DNA of 64,000 nt from Microbacterium sp. SORGH_AS_1204 (GCF_030818935.1 NZ_JAUTBD010000001.1:62001-126000); one strand, 5' to 3'. Shown: positions 37,401 to 46,144, numbered from the stretch's first letter. Notes: generated from the letters alone by a model not told the origin. Translations and numbers: made by a program.

Positions 37401-38808
37401 GCCCCTGGATCGCGGATTGCTGACGCCCGTGGCGGTCGGTCACGACGCGCTCGTGTCGGATGCCGCGGTGCTCGACGCCCTGGTGCGGGCGGAGTGCGCG
37501 CTCGTCGCGGCCTACGTCGAGTCGGGCGTCGCCCCGGGAGAGGTGCGCGCGGGGATCGACCAGGCCCTCGGCCTCGACCGGCAGGGCGGCGCCGCGTCGG
37601 CGACGCTCGACATCGACGCGCTCATCGCCGCCTCGGTGGCGGGCGGAAACCCCGTGATCCCGCTCGTCGGGATGCTGAAGCAGCGCGTGCCCGCGGACCA
37701 TCGCGCGTGGATCCACCGCGGCGCGACGAGCCAGGACATCCTCGACACCGCCCTCATGATCGTCGCGCGGCGCGCGGTCGAGAAGGTGCGTGCCTCGCTC
37801 GGCGACGCGGCCGAGGCGCTGCGGCAGCTGGCGGTGCGCCACGCCGACGACATCGCCGCCGCGCGCACGCTGACCCAGCACGCCGTGCCGACCACGGTGG
37901 GCGCCCGGGCGGCGACATGGGCGCAGGCGATCGCGCGCGCGGCATCCCGTCTCGACGCGGTGATTCTTCCGGCGCAACTCGGCGGTGCCGGCGGCACCCT
38001 CGCCTCGTTCGTCGAGATCACCGGATCGGTGGATGCCGCGGCGGCGCTGCCCGCGGTCTACGCCCGGGCGGCGGGGCTCGACGTCCCGGACGCGCCGTGG
38101 CACGTGACGCGCTGGCCGGTGACCGAACTGGGCGACGCGCTCGTTCAGACGCTGGACGCGCTGGGCAAGTTCGCGGGCGATGTGGCGACCCTCAGCCGCA
38201 CCGAGATCGGCGAGGTGTCCGAAGGAGTGGGCGGCGGGTCGTCGGCCATGCCGCAGAAGCAGAACCCCGCTGAGGCGATGCTGATCCGCTCCGCCGCTCT
38301 CCGCGCGCCGCAGCTGGCGGCGACGCTGCACCTGGCGGCATCCCTCGCCGTCGACGAACGCCCCGACGGGGCCTGGCACGCCGAGTGGCCGACGCTGCGC
38401 GAGTTGCTGCGACTGGCGCTCGGGGCGTCGTGGCACGCCGCCTCGATGGTCGCCCACTTGCGGGTCGACGTCGACGCGGCGACGCGCAACGCGACGATGA
38501 CCGGCGGACGCCTCGTGAGCGAGCGGCTGCGCGGCGTGCTCGTGCCCCTCATCGGCGCGGACCGGTTCGCCGAGCTGCTGGAAGGCTCCGACGACCTCGC
38601 GCCGCGGCTCCGGGCACTGCCCGAGGCGGCGGGGCTCGACGTCGACGGATTGCTCGACCCGGGAGCGTACGTCGGCGTCGCGCCGCGCTTGGCGCGGGGC
38701 GGCGCGGGCATGGCGGGCCCTCGGGACGGCGAAGGCGACGCCGAGGGCGCACGCGATCGTCGAGACCGCACTGGTTTCCGCGCAAACGAATGCGGCGTCG
38801 AAAAATGA
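37390..38808 (+). CDS. pcaB: 3-carboxy-cis,cis-muconate cycloisomerase
   Basis: 472 aa, fumarase/aspartase superfamily. It lactonises 3-carboxymuconate to 4-carboxymuconolactone. IHRGATSQDILDTALM is the substrate-binding segment and GGSSAMPQKQNPAEAMLIRS the superfamily signature with the catalytic Ser. The start is a TTG at 37390 inside the last codons of pcaG, preceded by GAGAGAGA; a GTG at 37429 is possible. The last 37 residues, rich in Gly, Arg and Asp, are not family-like, and their codons lie partly in a dispersed repeat. Confidence 0.9.
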   Translation: MPSEPLDRGLLTPVAVGHDALVSDAAVLDALVRAECALVAAYVESGVAPGEVRAGIDQALGLDRQGGAASATLDIDALIAASVAGGNPVIPLVGMLKQRVPADHRAWIHRGATSQDILDTALMIVARRAVEKVRASLGDAAEALRQLAVRHADDIAAARTLTQHAVPTTVGARAATWAQAIARAASRLDAVILPAQLGGAGGTLASFVEITGSVDAAAALPAVYARAAGLDVPDAPWHVTRWPVTELGDALVQTLDALGKFAGDVATLSRTEIGEVSEGVGGGSSAMPQKQNPAEAMLIRSAALRAPQLAATLHLAASLAVDERPDGAWHAEWPTLRELLRLALGASWHAASMVAHLRVDVDAATRNATMTGGRLVSERLRGVLVPLIGADRFAELLEGSDDLAPRLRALPEAAGLDVDGLLDPGAYVGVAPRLARGGAGMAGPRDGEGDAEGARDRRDRTGFRANECGVEK

Positions 38809-38818
38809 GTGCGGCTTC
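38757..38818 (+). repeat. Dispersed repeat element spanning the pcaB/pcaD junction
   Basis: This stretch aligns along about 60 bp with the reverse strand of 54951-54890. The two share a perfect 15-mer, TCGTCGAGACCGCAC (38757-38771 here), and then TTTC, CGCAA, GCGG and TGCGGC-TCG at matching positions. Both the stop codon of pcaB and the ATG of pcaD fall within it. Confidence 0.65.
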
Positions 38819-39587
38819 GCTGATCGCGCTGAGGGCACCGGTCGGGCCGGAGGGTGCGCCGCTGGTCGTGCTGGGGCCCTCGCTCGGCACGTCGACGATC
38901 CTCTGGGACGACGTCGTGCCACTGCTCGCCGACGACTATCGCCTCGCGGCGTGGGACCTGCCCGGGCACGGCGTCGGCCCCCTCGCTCGCGAGGCGTTCA
39001 CCGTCGCCGACCTCGCGGATGCCGTGGCCGCGGCCGTTCCCGACGACACGTTCCTCTACGCCGGGGTCTCGCTCGGGGGTGCCACCGGCCTGGAGCTGAC
39101 GCTGCGGCACGGCGATCGCGTGCGAGCCGCCGCCATCGTGGCGTCCGGCGCCCAGCTCGGCGACCCCGCCGCCTGGAACGACCGCGCGGCGCAGGCGCGC
39201 ACGCAGAGCACATCGAGCCTCATCGTGCCTTCGGCGCAGCGCTGGTTCGCCCCCGACTCGATCGCCCGCCGCCCCGAGCTGACCGGGCGCCTGCTGCACG
39301 CGCTGCAGGACGCCGACGACGACAGCTACGCCCGCTGCTGCGAGGCGCTCGCAGCCTACGACGTGCGTCCGGTGCTCGGCGACATCGCTGTGCCGGTGCT
39401 CGCGGCATGGGGCGCGTTCGACGCCGTCGCGCCCGAGGCCAAAGCCGTCGAGATCGCCGAGGGCGTCCGAGACGGGCGCACCGCGCGCATCGAGGACGCC
39501 GGGCACCTGCCGCCCGCCGAACAGCCCGAGGCCACGGCGGCCCTGCTGCGCTCGTTCTTCGCATCCGCCTCTCGAAAGGACGCCTGA
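38805..39587 (+). CDS. pcaD: 3-oxoadipate enol-lactonase
   Basis: 260 aa alpha/beta hydrolase that opens 3-oxoadipate enol-lactone to 3-oxoadipate. The nucleophile Ser is in YAGVSLGGATGLEL, the Asp in AWGAFDAVAPEAK and the His in EDAGHLPPAEQP; the oxyanion loop is LGPSLGTSTILWDD. The ATG overlaps the pcaB stop (ATGA). In many actinobacteria pcaD is fused to pcaC as pcaL; here the two are separate but adjacent, sharing one base. Confidence 0.9.
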   Translation: MSAASLIALRAPVGPEGAPLVVLGPSLGTSTILWDDVVPLLADDYRLAAWDLPGHGVGPLAREAFTVADLADAVAAAVPDDTFLYAGVSLGGATGLELTLRHGDRVRAAAIVASGAQLGDPAAWNDRAAQARTQSTSSLIVPSAQRWFAPDSIARRPELTGRLLHALQDADDDSYARCCEALAAYDVRPVLGDIAVPVLAAWGAFDAVAPEAKAVEIAEGVRDGRTARIEDAGHLPPAEQPEATAALLRSFFASASRKDA

Positions 39588-39985
39588 TGGCCACCGACCA
39601 GGAACGCTATGAGCAGGGCATGGCCGTGCGCCGCGCCGTGCTGTCGGACGCGCACGTCGACCGCGCCACCGCGGCGGCGACCGACCTCACCGCCGACTGG
39701 CAGGACTTCATCACCCGGGTGGCGTGGGGCGACGTGTGGTCCCGCCCGGGCCTCGATCGCCGTTCACGCTCGGTCGCGGTGCTCAGCTCGCTGATCGCTC
39801 ACGGGCACCAGGAGGAGCTGGCGATGCACCTGCGCGCAGCGCTGCGCAACGGCCTGACGGTCGACGAGATCCGCGAGGTGATCCTGCAGTCGGCGATCTA
39901 CTCGGGCGTCCCTGCGGCCAACACGGCGTTCCGGATCGCCGCCGAGGTGTTCTCGGACACCGAGCACGGGCGAGACGCCGGCTGA
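39587..39985 (+). CDS. pcaC: 4-carboxymuconolactone decarboxylase
   Basis: 132 aa, small all-alpha protein of the CMD family. GDVWSRPGLDRRSRSVAVLS, then HGHQEELAMHLRAALRNGLT and EVILQSAIYSGVPAANTAFR, is the full family core with its catalytic His and Glu. It decarboxylates 4-carboxymuconolactone to the enol-lactone handled by pcaD. It ends the pca operon; genes for the last two steps (pcaIJ, pcaF) are absent from the window. Confidence 0.93.
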   Translation: MATDQERYEQGMAVRRAVLSDAHVDRATAAATDLTADWQDFITRVAWGDVWSRPGLDRRSRSVAVLSSLIAHGHQEELAMHLRAALRNGLTVDEIREVILQSAIYSGVPAANTAFRIAAEVFSDTEHGRDAG

Positions 39986-40574
39986 CCGGCGACGTCGAGC
40001 ACCTGCGCGGTGTGGCGCTCCTGGCGGGGCTCCAGCGCCGCGGCGCGCACCTTCGCGACGGAGGCGGCCGGTGCGGAGCTGCGGGGGACGGCGAGGTAGC
40101 GCCAGGCGCGTCGGTCTCGAGCGGGAAGGCGGTCGTGGGTCCGCCGACGGTGGAGGCGATCGCAGCATGGATCCGCCGGGTGCCCGCGCGGTGCGGGAGG
40201 TTGAGCCGACCGCTCGCGTCGCACGCGTCTGCGAACGGGCGTGGATGACCCTGTGGATAAGTCTGTGGAGAGGTGTGCGTAAGCCCCCATTCTCTGTGCG
40301 AACCACCTGTGGAAAACGCGGTATCCGGCGGAATCTTCGAAACTACACGGGCGTAATTCCGGGGGTTTCTTCAGGACGCGAGGTGCTGGACGGCGTGGTG
40401 CCGGGGTCGCGCGGGCGGGCAGCCGGGCTGTGGAGAACCGGACCGCTCCGTTCCCGGGCTGCGCGGTGTCGCCGGGGTCGGGGGTCGCGCGGTTGAGCGT
40501 CCGAGTACGGGTCGCGGTGCCGCGGGCGCGCAGGAGCCCGCGGCACAAGGAGACCGCGGCAGAAGGAGACCGCC
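39986..40574. other. 589-bp gap without an intact gene
   Basis: Reading frames here lack start signals and family resemblance. The right half is AT-richer than the surroundings (about 40240-40370), and contains several TGTGG-starting sites (next entry). It borders the LysR fragment, so the area looks like the scar of a rearrangement or gene decay. Confidence 0.5.
40252..40437. promoter_or_regulatory. DnaA-box-like cluster
   Basis: TGTGGATAA (40252-40260) is a perfect reverse complement of the DnaA box TTATCCACA. TGTGGAGAG (40264-40272), TGTGGAAAA (40308-40316) and TGTGGAGAA (40429-40437) are near matches in the same orientation. No dnaA, dnaN or AT-rich unwinding element lies nearby, so this is not the origin; it may titrate DnaA or be coincidental. 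Confidence 0.35.
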
Positions 40575-40829
40575 TCAGTGCGGGGTGTGGCCCGCGGCGA
40601 TCACGCGGCCGGCCTCGGCGAACAGGCCGCGCATCCACTCGTGCTCGGGGTCGCGGGTGTGGGACGGATGCCACCACAGGGCGCTCACGATCGGCGTCGC
40701 CGCGAAGGGGAGTGGTACGACCCGGATGCCGCCGATGCGCAGCAGATGCGGGGCCAGCGCCGACTGCACGAGCCCCACGCGCCGGGTGCCGCTGATGAAG
40801 TGCCCGACCGAGAGCTGGTCGGTCACCAC
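40575..40829 (-). pseudogene. LysR-type regulator, C-terminal fragment
   Basis: The 84 codons encode the last part of a LysR inducer-binding domain (GLVQSALAPHLLRIGGIRVV, PLPFAATPIVSALWWHPSHT, RDPEHEWMRGLFAEAG). The helix-turn-helix and the first two thirds are missing; upstream of 40829 the frame loses all similarity and the sequence turns AT-rich. It is a remnant, perhaps of a former regulator of the neighbouring pca genes. Confidence 0.7.
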
Positions 40830-40932
40830 GTCATGATCCTTCGATGAGAGAGCTGGTCCGTCGGTGTATCAATCGCGTCTATTCCGTAGCTAGGGCGCAT
40901 ATATCGGGGCGATGCGGGGAAGCGCGCGTCTC

Positions 40933-41046
40933 ATGCACCGCATCGCAACCGCCGCCCTCGTGCTCGCCGGCTGCTCCGGCTCCGGCCCGGGTGACGCATC
41001 CCCGAACGACGCCCACGGCGGCATCCGGTGCACCCGACCGGGGTGA
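40933..41046 (+). pseudogene. Lipoprotein signal-peptide stub
   Basis: 37 codons: MHRIATAALVLAGCSGSGPG is a complete lipoprotein signal with lipobox (LAGC), then about 20 hydrophilic residues and a stop. There is no room for a domain. It probably is the beginning of a lost binding lipoprotein, but a very short lipopeptide cannot be excluded. It converges with the siderophore ATPase gene, 12 bp away. Confidence 0.4.
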
Positions 41047-41058
41047 CGGTCGGGGCGA

Positions 41059-41910
41059 CTACGCGTCCAGCGCCGTGATCGCGCGGCTCGGTTCGTCGCG
41101 CGAGGGATCCGGGCCCGTGCGGTCGCCCGGCGATGCGAGCGGTACCACCATCGGTGTTCCCGTCTCCGGATCGGACAGGATGCGACAGGGGAGTCCGTAC
41201 ACATGCGCGACCATCTCGGCCGTGATGACGTCGGAGGGCGCACCCGCGGCGACGACGCGACCTTCCTTCATGACGATCAGGCTGTCTGCGTATCGCGCCG
41301 CCTGGTTCAGATCGTGCAGGACGACCACGATCGTCTTGGCGTCGTCGTCGCGGAGACGTCGGAACAGGTCGAGGAGCCCGTACTGGTGGGCGATGTCGAG
41401 AAATGTCGTCGGCTCGTCGAGGAGGAGCAGGGGTGTGTCTTGCGCGAGGACCATCGCGAGCCAGACGCGCTGGCGCTGACCGCCCGACAGCTCGTCGACG
41501 AGCTGACCCGAGAGATCGGTCGTGCCCGTCACCTCCAACGCCCGCCTGACCGCGTGCTCATCGGTGTGCGACCACCGATCGAACACTCGTTGGTGTGGAT
41601 GCCGCCCCCGCGCGACGAGGTCGGCGACGCGGATGCCCTCGGGTGCGGCGGACGTCTGCGGCAGCAGCCCGAGGCTGCGCGCCAGCTCCTTCGTCCGAAA
41701 GGCGGCGATGTCTCGTCCGTCGAGCAGCACGGACCCCGCGCTCGCGGGGAGAATCCGCGCCATGGCGCGTAACAGCGTCGATTTGCCGCACGCGTTCGGG
41801 CCGATGATCGCGGTCAACGAGCCGGCGACGATGTCCATGGTCACACCGTCGCAGACGACACGACCGTCGTAACCGACCCGCAGCTCGTCGGTGCGCAGGA
41901 GAGTGCTCAT
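41059..41910 (-). CDS. Siderophore ABC transporter ATPase (FepC/FecE type)
   Basis: 283 aa. Walker A is GPNACGKST, signature LSGGQRQRV, Walker B PLLLLDEPTTFLD, and the sequence matches the ferric-siderophore subfamily (QTSAAPEGIRVADLVARGRH). It powers import with the two permeases upstream, and is the last gene of the iron operon; its start overlaps the stop of the permease gene by four bases. Confidence 0.94.
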   Translation of the reverse strand: MSTLLRTDELRVGYDGRVVCDGVTMDIVAGSLTAIIGPNACGKSTLLRAMARILPASAGSVLLDGRDIAAFRTKELARSLGLLPQTSAAPEGIRVADLVARGRHPHQRVFDRWSHTDEHAVRRALEVTGTTDLSGQLVDELSGGQRQRVWLAMVLAQDTPLLLLDEPTTFLDIAHQYGLLDLFRRLRDDDAKTIVVVLHDLNQAARYADSLIVMKEGRVVAAGAPSDVITAEMVAHVYGLPCRILSDPETGTPMVVPLASPGDRTGPDPSRDEPSRAITALDA

Positions 41911-42989
41911 ATTCTCTGGGTCCTCCGGAGTTCTGTCGCGAGCAGCCACGCCAAGTACGCGCCGCCCAGGGCTGCAGTGACCACGCCGACGGGGAAGCCG
42001 AGGCGCTGGGCGAGGATGTCGGACGCGAGAAGGACGCTCGCGCCGACGAGGGCTGAGCTTGTGAGGTTCAGTCCGGTGGAGCGCGTCAACCTCCGGGCGA
42101 TCTGTGGAGCCGCGAGGGCGACGAAGGAAATGGGTCCGGTCGCGGCGGTGACCAGCGCTGTGAGGGCGACTCCGACGACGACGGATGCCGATCGCACGGC
42201 GTTGGCACGCACCCCGACCCCGCGCGCCGCGTCGTCGCCCGATTCGAGTTGCCCGATGCTCGGCGCGAGGACCGCGAGGGCGACGACGAGGATCGCGAGG
42301 ACTCCGGAGAGGGGGACGAGTTGCTCGTACCCGAGGCCGTTCAGAGACCCGGCGGCCCATACGGCCGCGAGCATCGCGGTGTCGACGTCGACGAAGAGCA
42401 TCAGGGCCGAGTTCAGCGACGACAGAAGCGCGCCGACTCCGATCCCCATGATGATCAGACGGAAAGGCTGGGCGCTTCCGTTGCGTGTCGCCAGCGCGTA
42501 GACGAGGACCGCGGTCGCGCATCCCCCGACGAGGGATGCCGCGGCGACGTCGAGGTATCGCGTCGACCCGAACCCCAACATCATCACGACCGCGCCTGTA
42601 TACGATCCCGAAGAGAAGCCGATGATGTCGGGTGAGCCCAGCGGGTTGCGCGTCAACGACTGGAAGATCGCGCCCGAGAGAGCGAGCGCCACTCCGCACG
42701 CCAGCGCGAAGAGCGCACGTGGCAACCGCCACCCGGTGACGAGGAGTGTGGTCTGGGCGTCCGCGGTTCCGATGAGGGCGGAGGCGACCTGGGCCAGGCT
42801 CAGCGGGTACGTTCCGACGGAGACCGCCACGATCGTCAACGAGAGGGCGGTGACACCGAGAACGGTTCCGACGATCGCGCTACGACGACCCCAGCGACCG
42901 GAGAGTCGCCCCCGGCGGAAGATGAGGACGCGATAGCCGAAATCGGTTCTCGCGCCCGCATCCGCGGTGAGGGCATCAGAGGCGGTCAC
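41907..42989 (-). CDS. Siderophore ABC transporter permease (FecD/FepG type)
   Basis: 360 aa, about nine membrane helices. LPRALFALACGVALALSGAI, QSLTRNPLGSPDIIGFSSGS and PISFVALAAPQIARRLTRST are FecCD-family signatures. The start is a GTG at 42989 sharing four bases with the stop of the other permease gene. The two permeases form the heterodimeric channel. Confidence 0.93.
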   Translation of the reverse strand: MTASDALTADAGARTDFGYRVLIFRRGRLSGRWGRRSAIVGTVLGVTALSLTIVAVSVGTYPLSLAQVASALIGTADAQTTLLVTGWRLPRALFALACGVALALSGAIFQSLTRNPLGSPDIIGFSSGSYTGAVVMMLGFGSTRYLDVAAASLVGGCATAVLVYALATRNGSAQPFRLIIMGIGVGALLSSLNSALMLFVDVDTAMLAAVWAAGSLNGLGYEQLVPLSGVLAILVVALAVLAPSIGQLESGDDAARGVGVRANAVRSASVVVGVALTALVTAATGPISFVALAAPQIARRLTRSTGLNLTSSALVGASVLLASDILAQRLGFPVGVVTAALGGAYLAWLLATELRRTQRI

Positions 42990-44065
42990 AGCCCGCTCGC
43001 CATCCGACGCCGTGCCAGCAGGATCAGCACCGGCGCGCCGATGATCGCGGTGACCAGGCCCACACGGAGTTCGCCGTTGGGGAGGATGATCCGGCCGACG
43101 ACATCGGCGAGCAGCAGCAGGATGGGGCCGCACACGAGTGTGTAGAGGGCGATCCACCGCTGGTCAGGACCGACGAACCAGCGCACGACGTGGGGAACCA
43201 TCAAACCCACGAATGCGATCGGGCCCGCGAGGGCCGTCGCCGTTCCCGCAAGCAGCGTCACCGCCACGATCACGCCGACGCGCACGGTCCCGGTGCGCAC
43301 GCCCAGTGACGTGGCGAGTTCGTCACCGAGGGCGAGAGCGTTCAGCGAGCGCGACATCACGAGCGACAAGACGAGCCCTCCCGCGATGAGCCAGGAGAGT
43401 CCGACCACGACGCCGAGGTCTCTCCCTCCGACCGATCCCACGCCCCAGAATCGAAGATCCTGGAAGGCGTCGCGGTTCGCCAGCGTCAGGGCGGTGGTGA
43501 CGCCGCCGAGCGCAGCACTGATCGCGACGCCGGCCAGTGTCAGCCGGATCGGGTCGGCCTGTCGATGGCCGAGCGAGCCGAGCATGTACACCAGGACGGT
43601 CGCACCTGCGGCTCCACAGAGCGCGAACCAGACGTATCCCCACGGGGCTGCCACGCCGAAGACTCCCACGGCGATGGTCACGGCGAAGCTCGCTCCCGCA
43701 TTGACGCCGAGGATCCCGGGGTCGGCGAGAGGGTTTCGGGTGAAGGCTTGGATGAGTGCCCCGCACATTCCGAGGGCGGGGCCGACGACGAGCGCCGTGA
43801 CCGTCCGCGGCACGCGAAGCTGAAGGACGATGAGGTGCTCGTCGTTCGCGGGGTCGAACTGCGTGAGCGCCGCCCACACGGTCGGGAGGGCGATATCCCG
43901 CGCTCCCACCCCGAGACTCAGCACGACGGCGGCGCCGAGGATGACGACGCACACGATCAGACCGCCCGTGCGGGGGCCGTTCGCGGTGACCAGGCCCGCG
44001 CGGCGGGCCTCGAGCCGCAGACCGTCGGCGGCCGTCGGCGACTGTCGGCGAGAGATGGTCGGCAT
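42986..44065 (-). CDS. Siderophore ABC transporter permease (FecC/FepD type)
   Basis: 359 aa. LRVPRTVTALVVGPALGMCG, IQAFTRNPLADPGILGVNAG and GPIAFVGLMVPHVVRWFVGP are the conserved FecCD segments. It begins 3 bp after the siderophore-interacting protein gene and overlaps the second permease gene. Confidence 0.93.
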   Translation of the reverse strand: MPTISRRQSPTAADGLRLEARRAGLVTANGPRTGGLIVCVVILGAAVVLSLGVGARDIALPTVWAALTQFDPANDEHLIVLQLRVPRTVTALVVGPALGMCGALIQAFTRNPLADPGILGVNAGASFAVTIAVGVFGVAAPWGYVWFALCGAAGATVLVYMLGSLGHRQADPIRLTLAGVAISAALGGVTTALTLANRDAFQDLRFWGVGSVGGRDLGVVVGLSWLIAGGLVLSLVMSRSLNALALGDELATSLGVRTGTVRVGVIVAVTLLAGTATALAGPIAFVGLMVPHVVRWFVGPDQRWIALYTLVCGPILLLLADVVGRIILPNGELRVGLVTAIIGAPVLILLARRRMASGL

Positions 44066-44068
44066 CCC

Positions 44069-44986
44069 TCAGAGTCCGGCTGTCTCGTACATCTCTGAGA
44101 TCTGGTCGGCGATCTCTTCGGCGTCGCCCTCGCTGGCGTAGAGCGCGTCGAGCTGGTCGTGGAACTCCTTCCCGAGCTGCTCGTAGCGCGCTTCCCACTC
44201 CTCCGCGTGGTCGGTCCAGTACCCTACGCACTTGTACGCTTCGCCCGCCAGCCGACGTTCGTGCCGGAGGTACTTCCGGGCGTCGCGGGTCAGACGGGTC
44301 TCACCCGCGACCCACACGTACGTCTCCTGGTCGATGTTCGCTCGGCGCAGGGCGCTGACCAGCGCGCTCGGGGCGCGGCCGTTCCCGCTTCCTCGCAGCC
44401 AGACGTAGGCGGGATGGATGCCGATCGCTTCCACGCCGAGCTGATGTTCGCTCGTGGGCACCTCGGCGATCACCGTCGTCTCGATCGCGGCGCCGGTCAG
44501 CTCCGCGATCCGGAGAGCCGCGGGAAGGGCGGGCTCGTCGGCGAGAAGAACTTGGCGGCGTGCCCACGAGGGACGGTCGTAGAGGGCGATGGGCGGGGTG
44601 AGCCCGACCTGCTGCCCGACGCGTGCCTGTGCCGCCCAGGCGGCCGCGACCCCGCCCTCGTGCGACACGAAGTCGACGTCCACGGAGCCGGGGCGGTGCG
44701 CGCGGATCGTGTAGGTCCGCATGACGGAGGGCTCGACCCCTTCCGGGTAATCCCATCCGCGGCCGGCGACGAAGGGCAGCCGTACGTGCTCGTCGGGCTC
44801 GTCGGGGAAGAAGAGACGGACGTACTCGTCGCCGATGCCGGTGGTGGGGTAGTCGCTCATCTCCGGGCCGCCCAGAGTGACGCGGACCATTCCCGCCCCG
44901 ACGCGGGCCACCGCCGTGACCTCGGCGCCGTGGACGCGGGGCGTGTATGCCGACGGGAGACCCGGGTAGGTGTCGCGCACGTTCAT
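44069..44986 (-). CDS. Siderophore-interacting flavoprotein (SIP family ferric reductase)
   Basis: 305 aa cytoplasmic FAD protein. RVTLGGPEMSDYPTTGIGDE leads into the FAD domain with RTYTIRAHRP (the RxYT flavin motif) and ADEPALPAALRIAEL; the C-terminal part has WVAGETRLTRDARKYLRHER, typical of ViuB-like proteins. It removes iron from imported siderophores by reduction. A family 'GYW' segment appears as CVGYWTDH. Its ATG overlaps the stop of the binding protein gene. Confidence 0.92.
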   Translation of the reverse strand: MNVRDTYPGLPSAYTPRVHGAEVTAVARVGAGMVRVTLGGPEMSDYPTTGIGDEYVRLFFPDEPDEHVRLPFVAGRGWDYPEGVEPSVMRTYTIRAHRPGSVDVDFVSHEGGVAAAWAAQARVGQQVGLTPPIALYDRPSWARRQVLLADEPALPAALRIAELTGAAIETTVIAEVPTSEHQLGVEAIGIHPAYVWLRGSGNGRAPSALVSALRRANIDQETYVWVAGETRLTRDARKYLRHERRLAGEAYKCVGYWTDHAEEWEARYEQLGKEFHDQLDALYASEGDAEEIADQISEMYETAGL

Positions 44987-46041
44987 TCGGCGGATCCCGA
45001 TGCCGCGCGGACGACGGGCGTACCCGCGACAGCGGACGAGAGGTCGTCGAGGAGTCCTTGGTCGATCGCCCACGGGACGCTCAACACCGACGGCACGGTG
45101 ATCGCTGCCAACAGCGGAGGGTCCTGAACGTAGAAGTACCGTCCTTCCGCGATCGGTGCCCATCGAGCCATGAGCGGATTGGCCAAGGTCTGGTCGATCT
45201 TCTCGGGACTGTTGGCCCAACCGACGTAGACGTCGGTGGAGAGGGCGTTCACGTTCTCGAGACTGACGTAGCCGTAGTACTGGTCGGCGAAAGTACCCAC
45301 CGCCTCGTTCACCGACGGGGCATCGATCATCCCGAATCCGCGGAGCAGGTTCGTGCGAGGGTCTTCGGGCGAGTAGACCGCGAGGTCCGTCATGCCATCC
45401 TCGACCCATTCGCCGAAGATGAAGCTGCGTCCCGCGAGCTGGGGGTGGTCGTCGGCGGCCGCGCTGATCGTGTCCGTCGTCTGCGCGATGAGCTCTCGCG
45501 CTCGATCGGAACGTCCGAGAACGGTGCCGGCGAGCTGCACGACATCCGACCAGCCGCCGTACGTCCACGGCGTCTGTGCGTAGGGAATCGTCGGGGCGAT
45601 GTCGCTGAACTGCTTGTACTCCGCCTCCGTCATTCCCGAGTACGGGGCGAAGATCACGTCAGGCGCGTAGCTCAGCACCTCTTCGGGGTCGTAGGAGCCA
45701 TCGCCGTCCGCGGTGAGCACCGGAGGAAGATCCGCGCCGAGCTCACCGGTCACGTAATCGGTGAACCACTCGGTGTAACCGTCCGTCGTGCCGTACTCGT
45801 GTGGCACCGCCACGGGGACGACACCCAGGGCGGCGACCGCGTCCTCCGCGCTGCTTCCCAGGACCACGACGCGCTCCGGGGCGGCGGAGATGGTCGTTTC
45901 CCCGTGCGCGTGAGAGATGGTCACCGGGAATTCGTCGGGGGAGTCGTTCGATGGCGAGATCGGAGCGGGTGACGCACAACCAGCGAGCGCGATGACGCTG
46001 ACGAGAACGACGGTTGCGGCCGAGCGGAGATGAAAGGACAT
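44983..46041 (-). CDS. Ferric-siderophore binding lipoprotein
   Basis: 352 aa. Signal peptide with lipobox LAGCASPAP. The body is a class III binding protein (PERVVVLGSSAEDAVAALGV, DVIFAPYSGMTEAEYKQFSD, APTIPYAQTPWTYGGW). First gene of the operon binding protein - SIP - permease - permease - ATPase. An iron-box-like site lies 26 bp upstream of its start. Siderophore type unknown; no biosynthetic genes in the window, so a xenosiderophore is possible. Confidence 0.93.
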   Translation of the reverse strand: MSFHLRSAATVVLVSVIALAGCASPAPISPSNDSPDEFPVTISHAHGETTISAAPERVVVLGSSAEDAVAALGVVPVAVPHEYGTTDGYTEWFTDYVTGELGADLPPVLTADGDGSYDPEEVLSYAPDVIFAPYSGMTEAEYKQFSDIAPTIPYAQTPWTYGGWSDVVQLAGTVLGRSDRARELIAQTTDTISAAADDHPQLAGRSFIFGEWVEDGMTDLAVYSPEDPRTNLLRGFGMIDAPSVNEAVGTFADQYYGYVSLENVNALSTDVYVGWANSPEKIDQTLANPLMARWAPIAEGRYFYVQDPPLLAAITVPSVLSVPWAIDQGLLDDLSSAVAGTPVVRAASGSAE

Positions 46042-46066
46042 TGCGGTCCAGTCGGGTGTTCGGTGA

Positions 46067-46084
46067 TCAGGTAAGCAAACCTAA
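46067..46084 (-). promoter_or_regulatory. DtxR/IdeR iron-box-like operator
   Basis: On the minus strand the site reads TTAGGTTTGCTTACCTGA, against the 19-bp DtxR/IdeR consensus TTAGGTTAGGCTAACCTAA. Left half-site TTAGGTT is perfect; the spacer is one base short and the right half has a mismatch. It is just upstream of the siderophore-binding lipoprotein gene in an AT-rich patch, where iron-dependent repression is expected. Confidence 0.6.
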
Positions 46085-46144
46085 GTACACCGTACGCAAT
46101 CACTCTGTCGCGCAGAGGACAGGATGTGACGCTGGGGCGACAGT

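Noticed and set aside
39986..40250. Possible gene fragment on the minus strand (RRAWRYLAVPRSSAPA...)
   Set aside because: Looks faintly protein-like, but I recognise no family and no start is plausible, so I left it as unexplained gap.
40252..40437. Replication origin
   Set aside because: Only four boxes, all in one direction, without dnaA/dnaN or an unwinding region.
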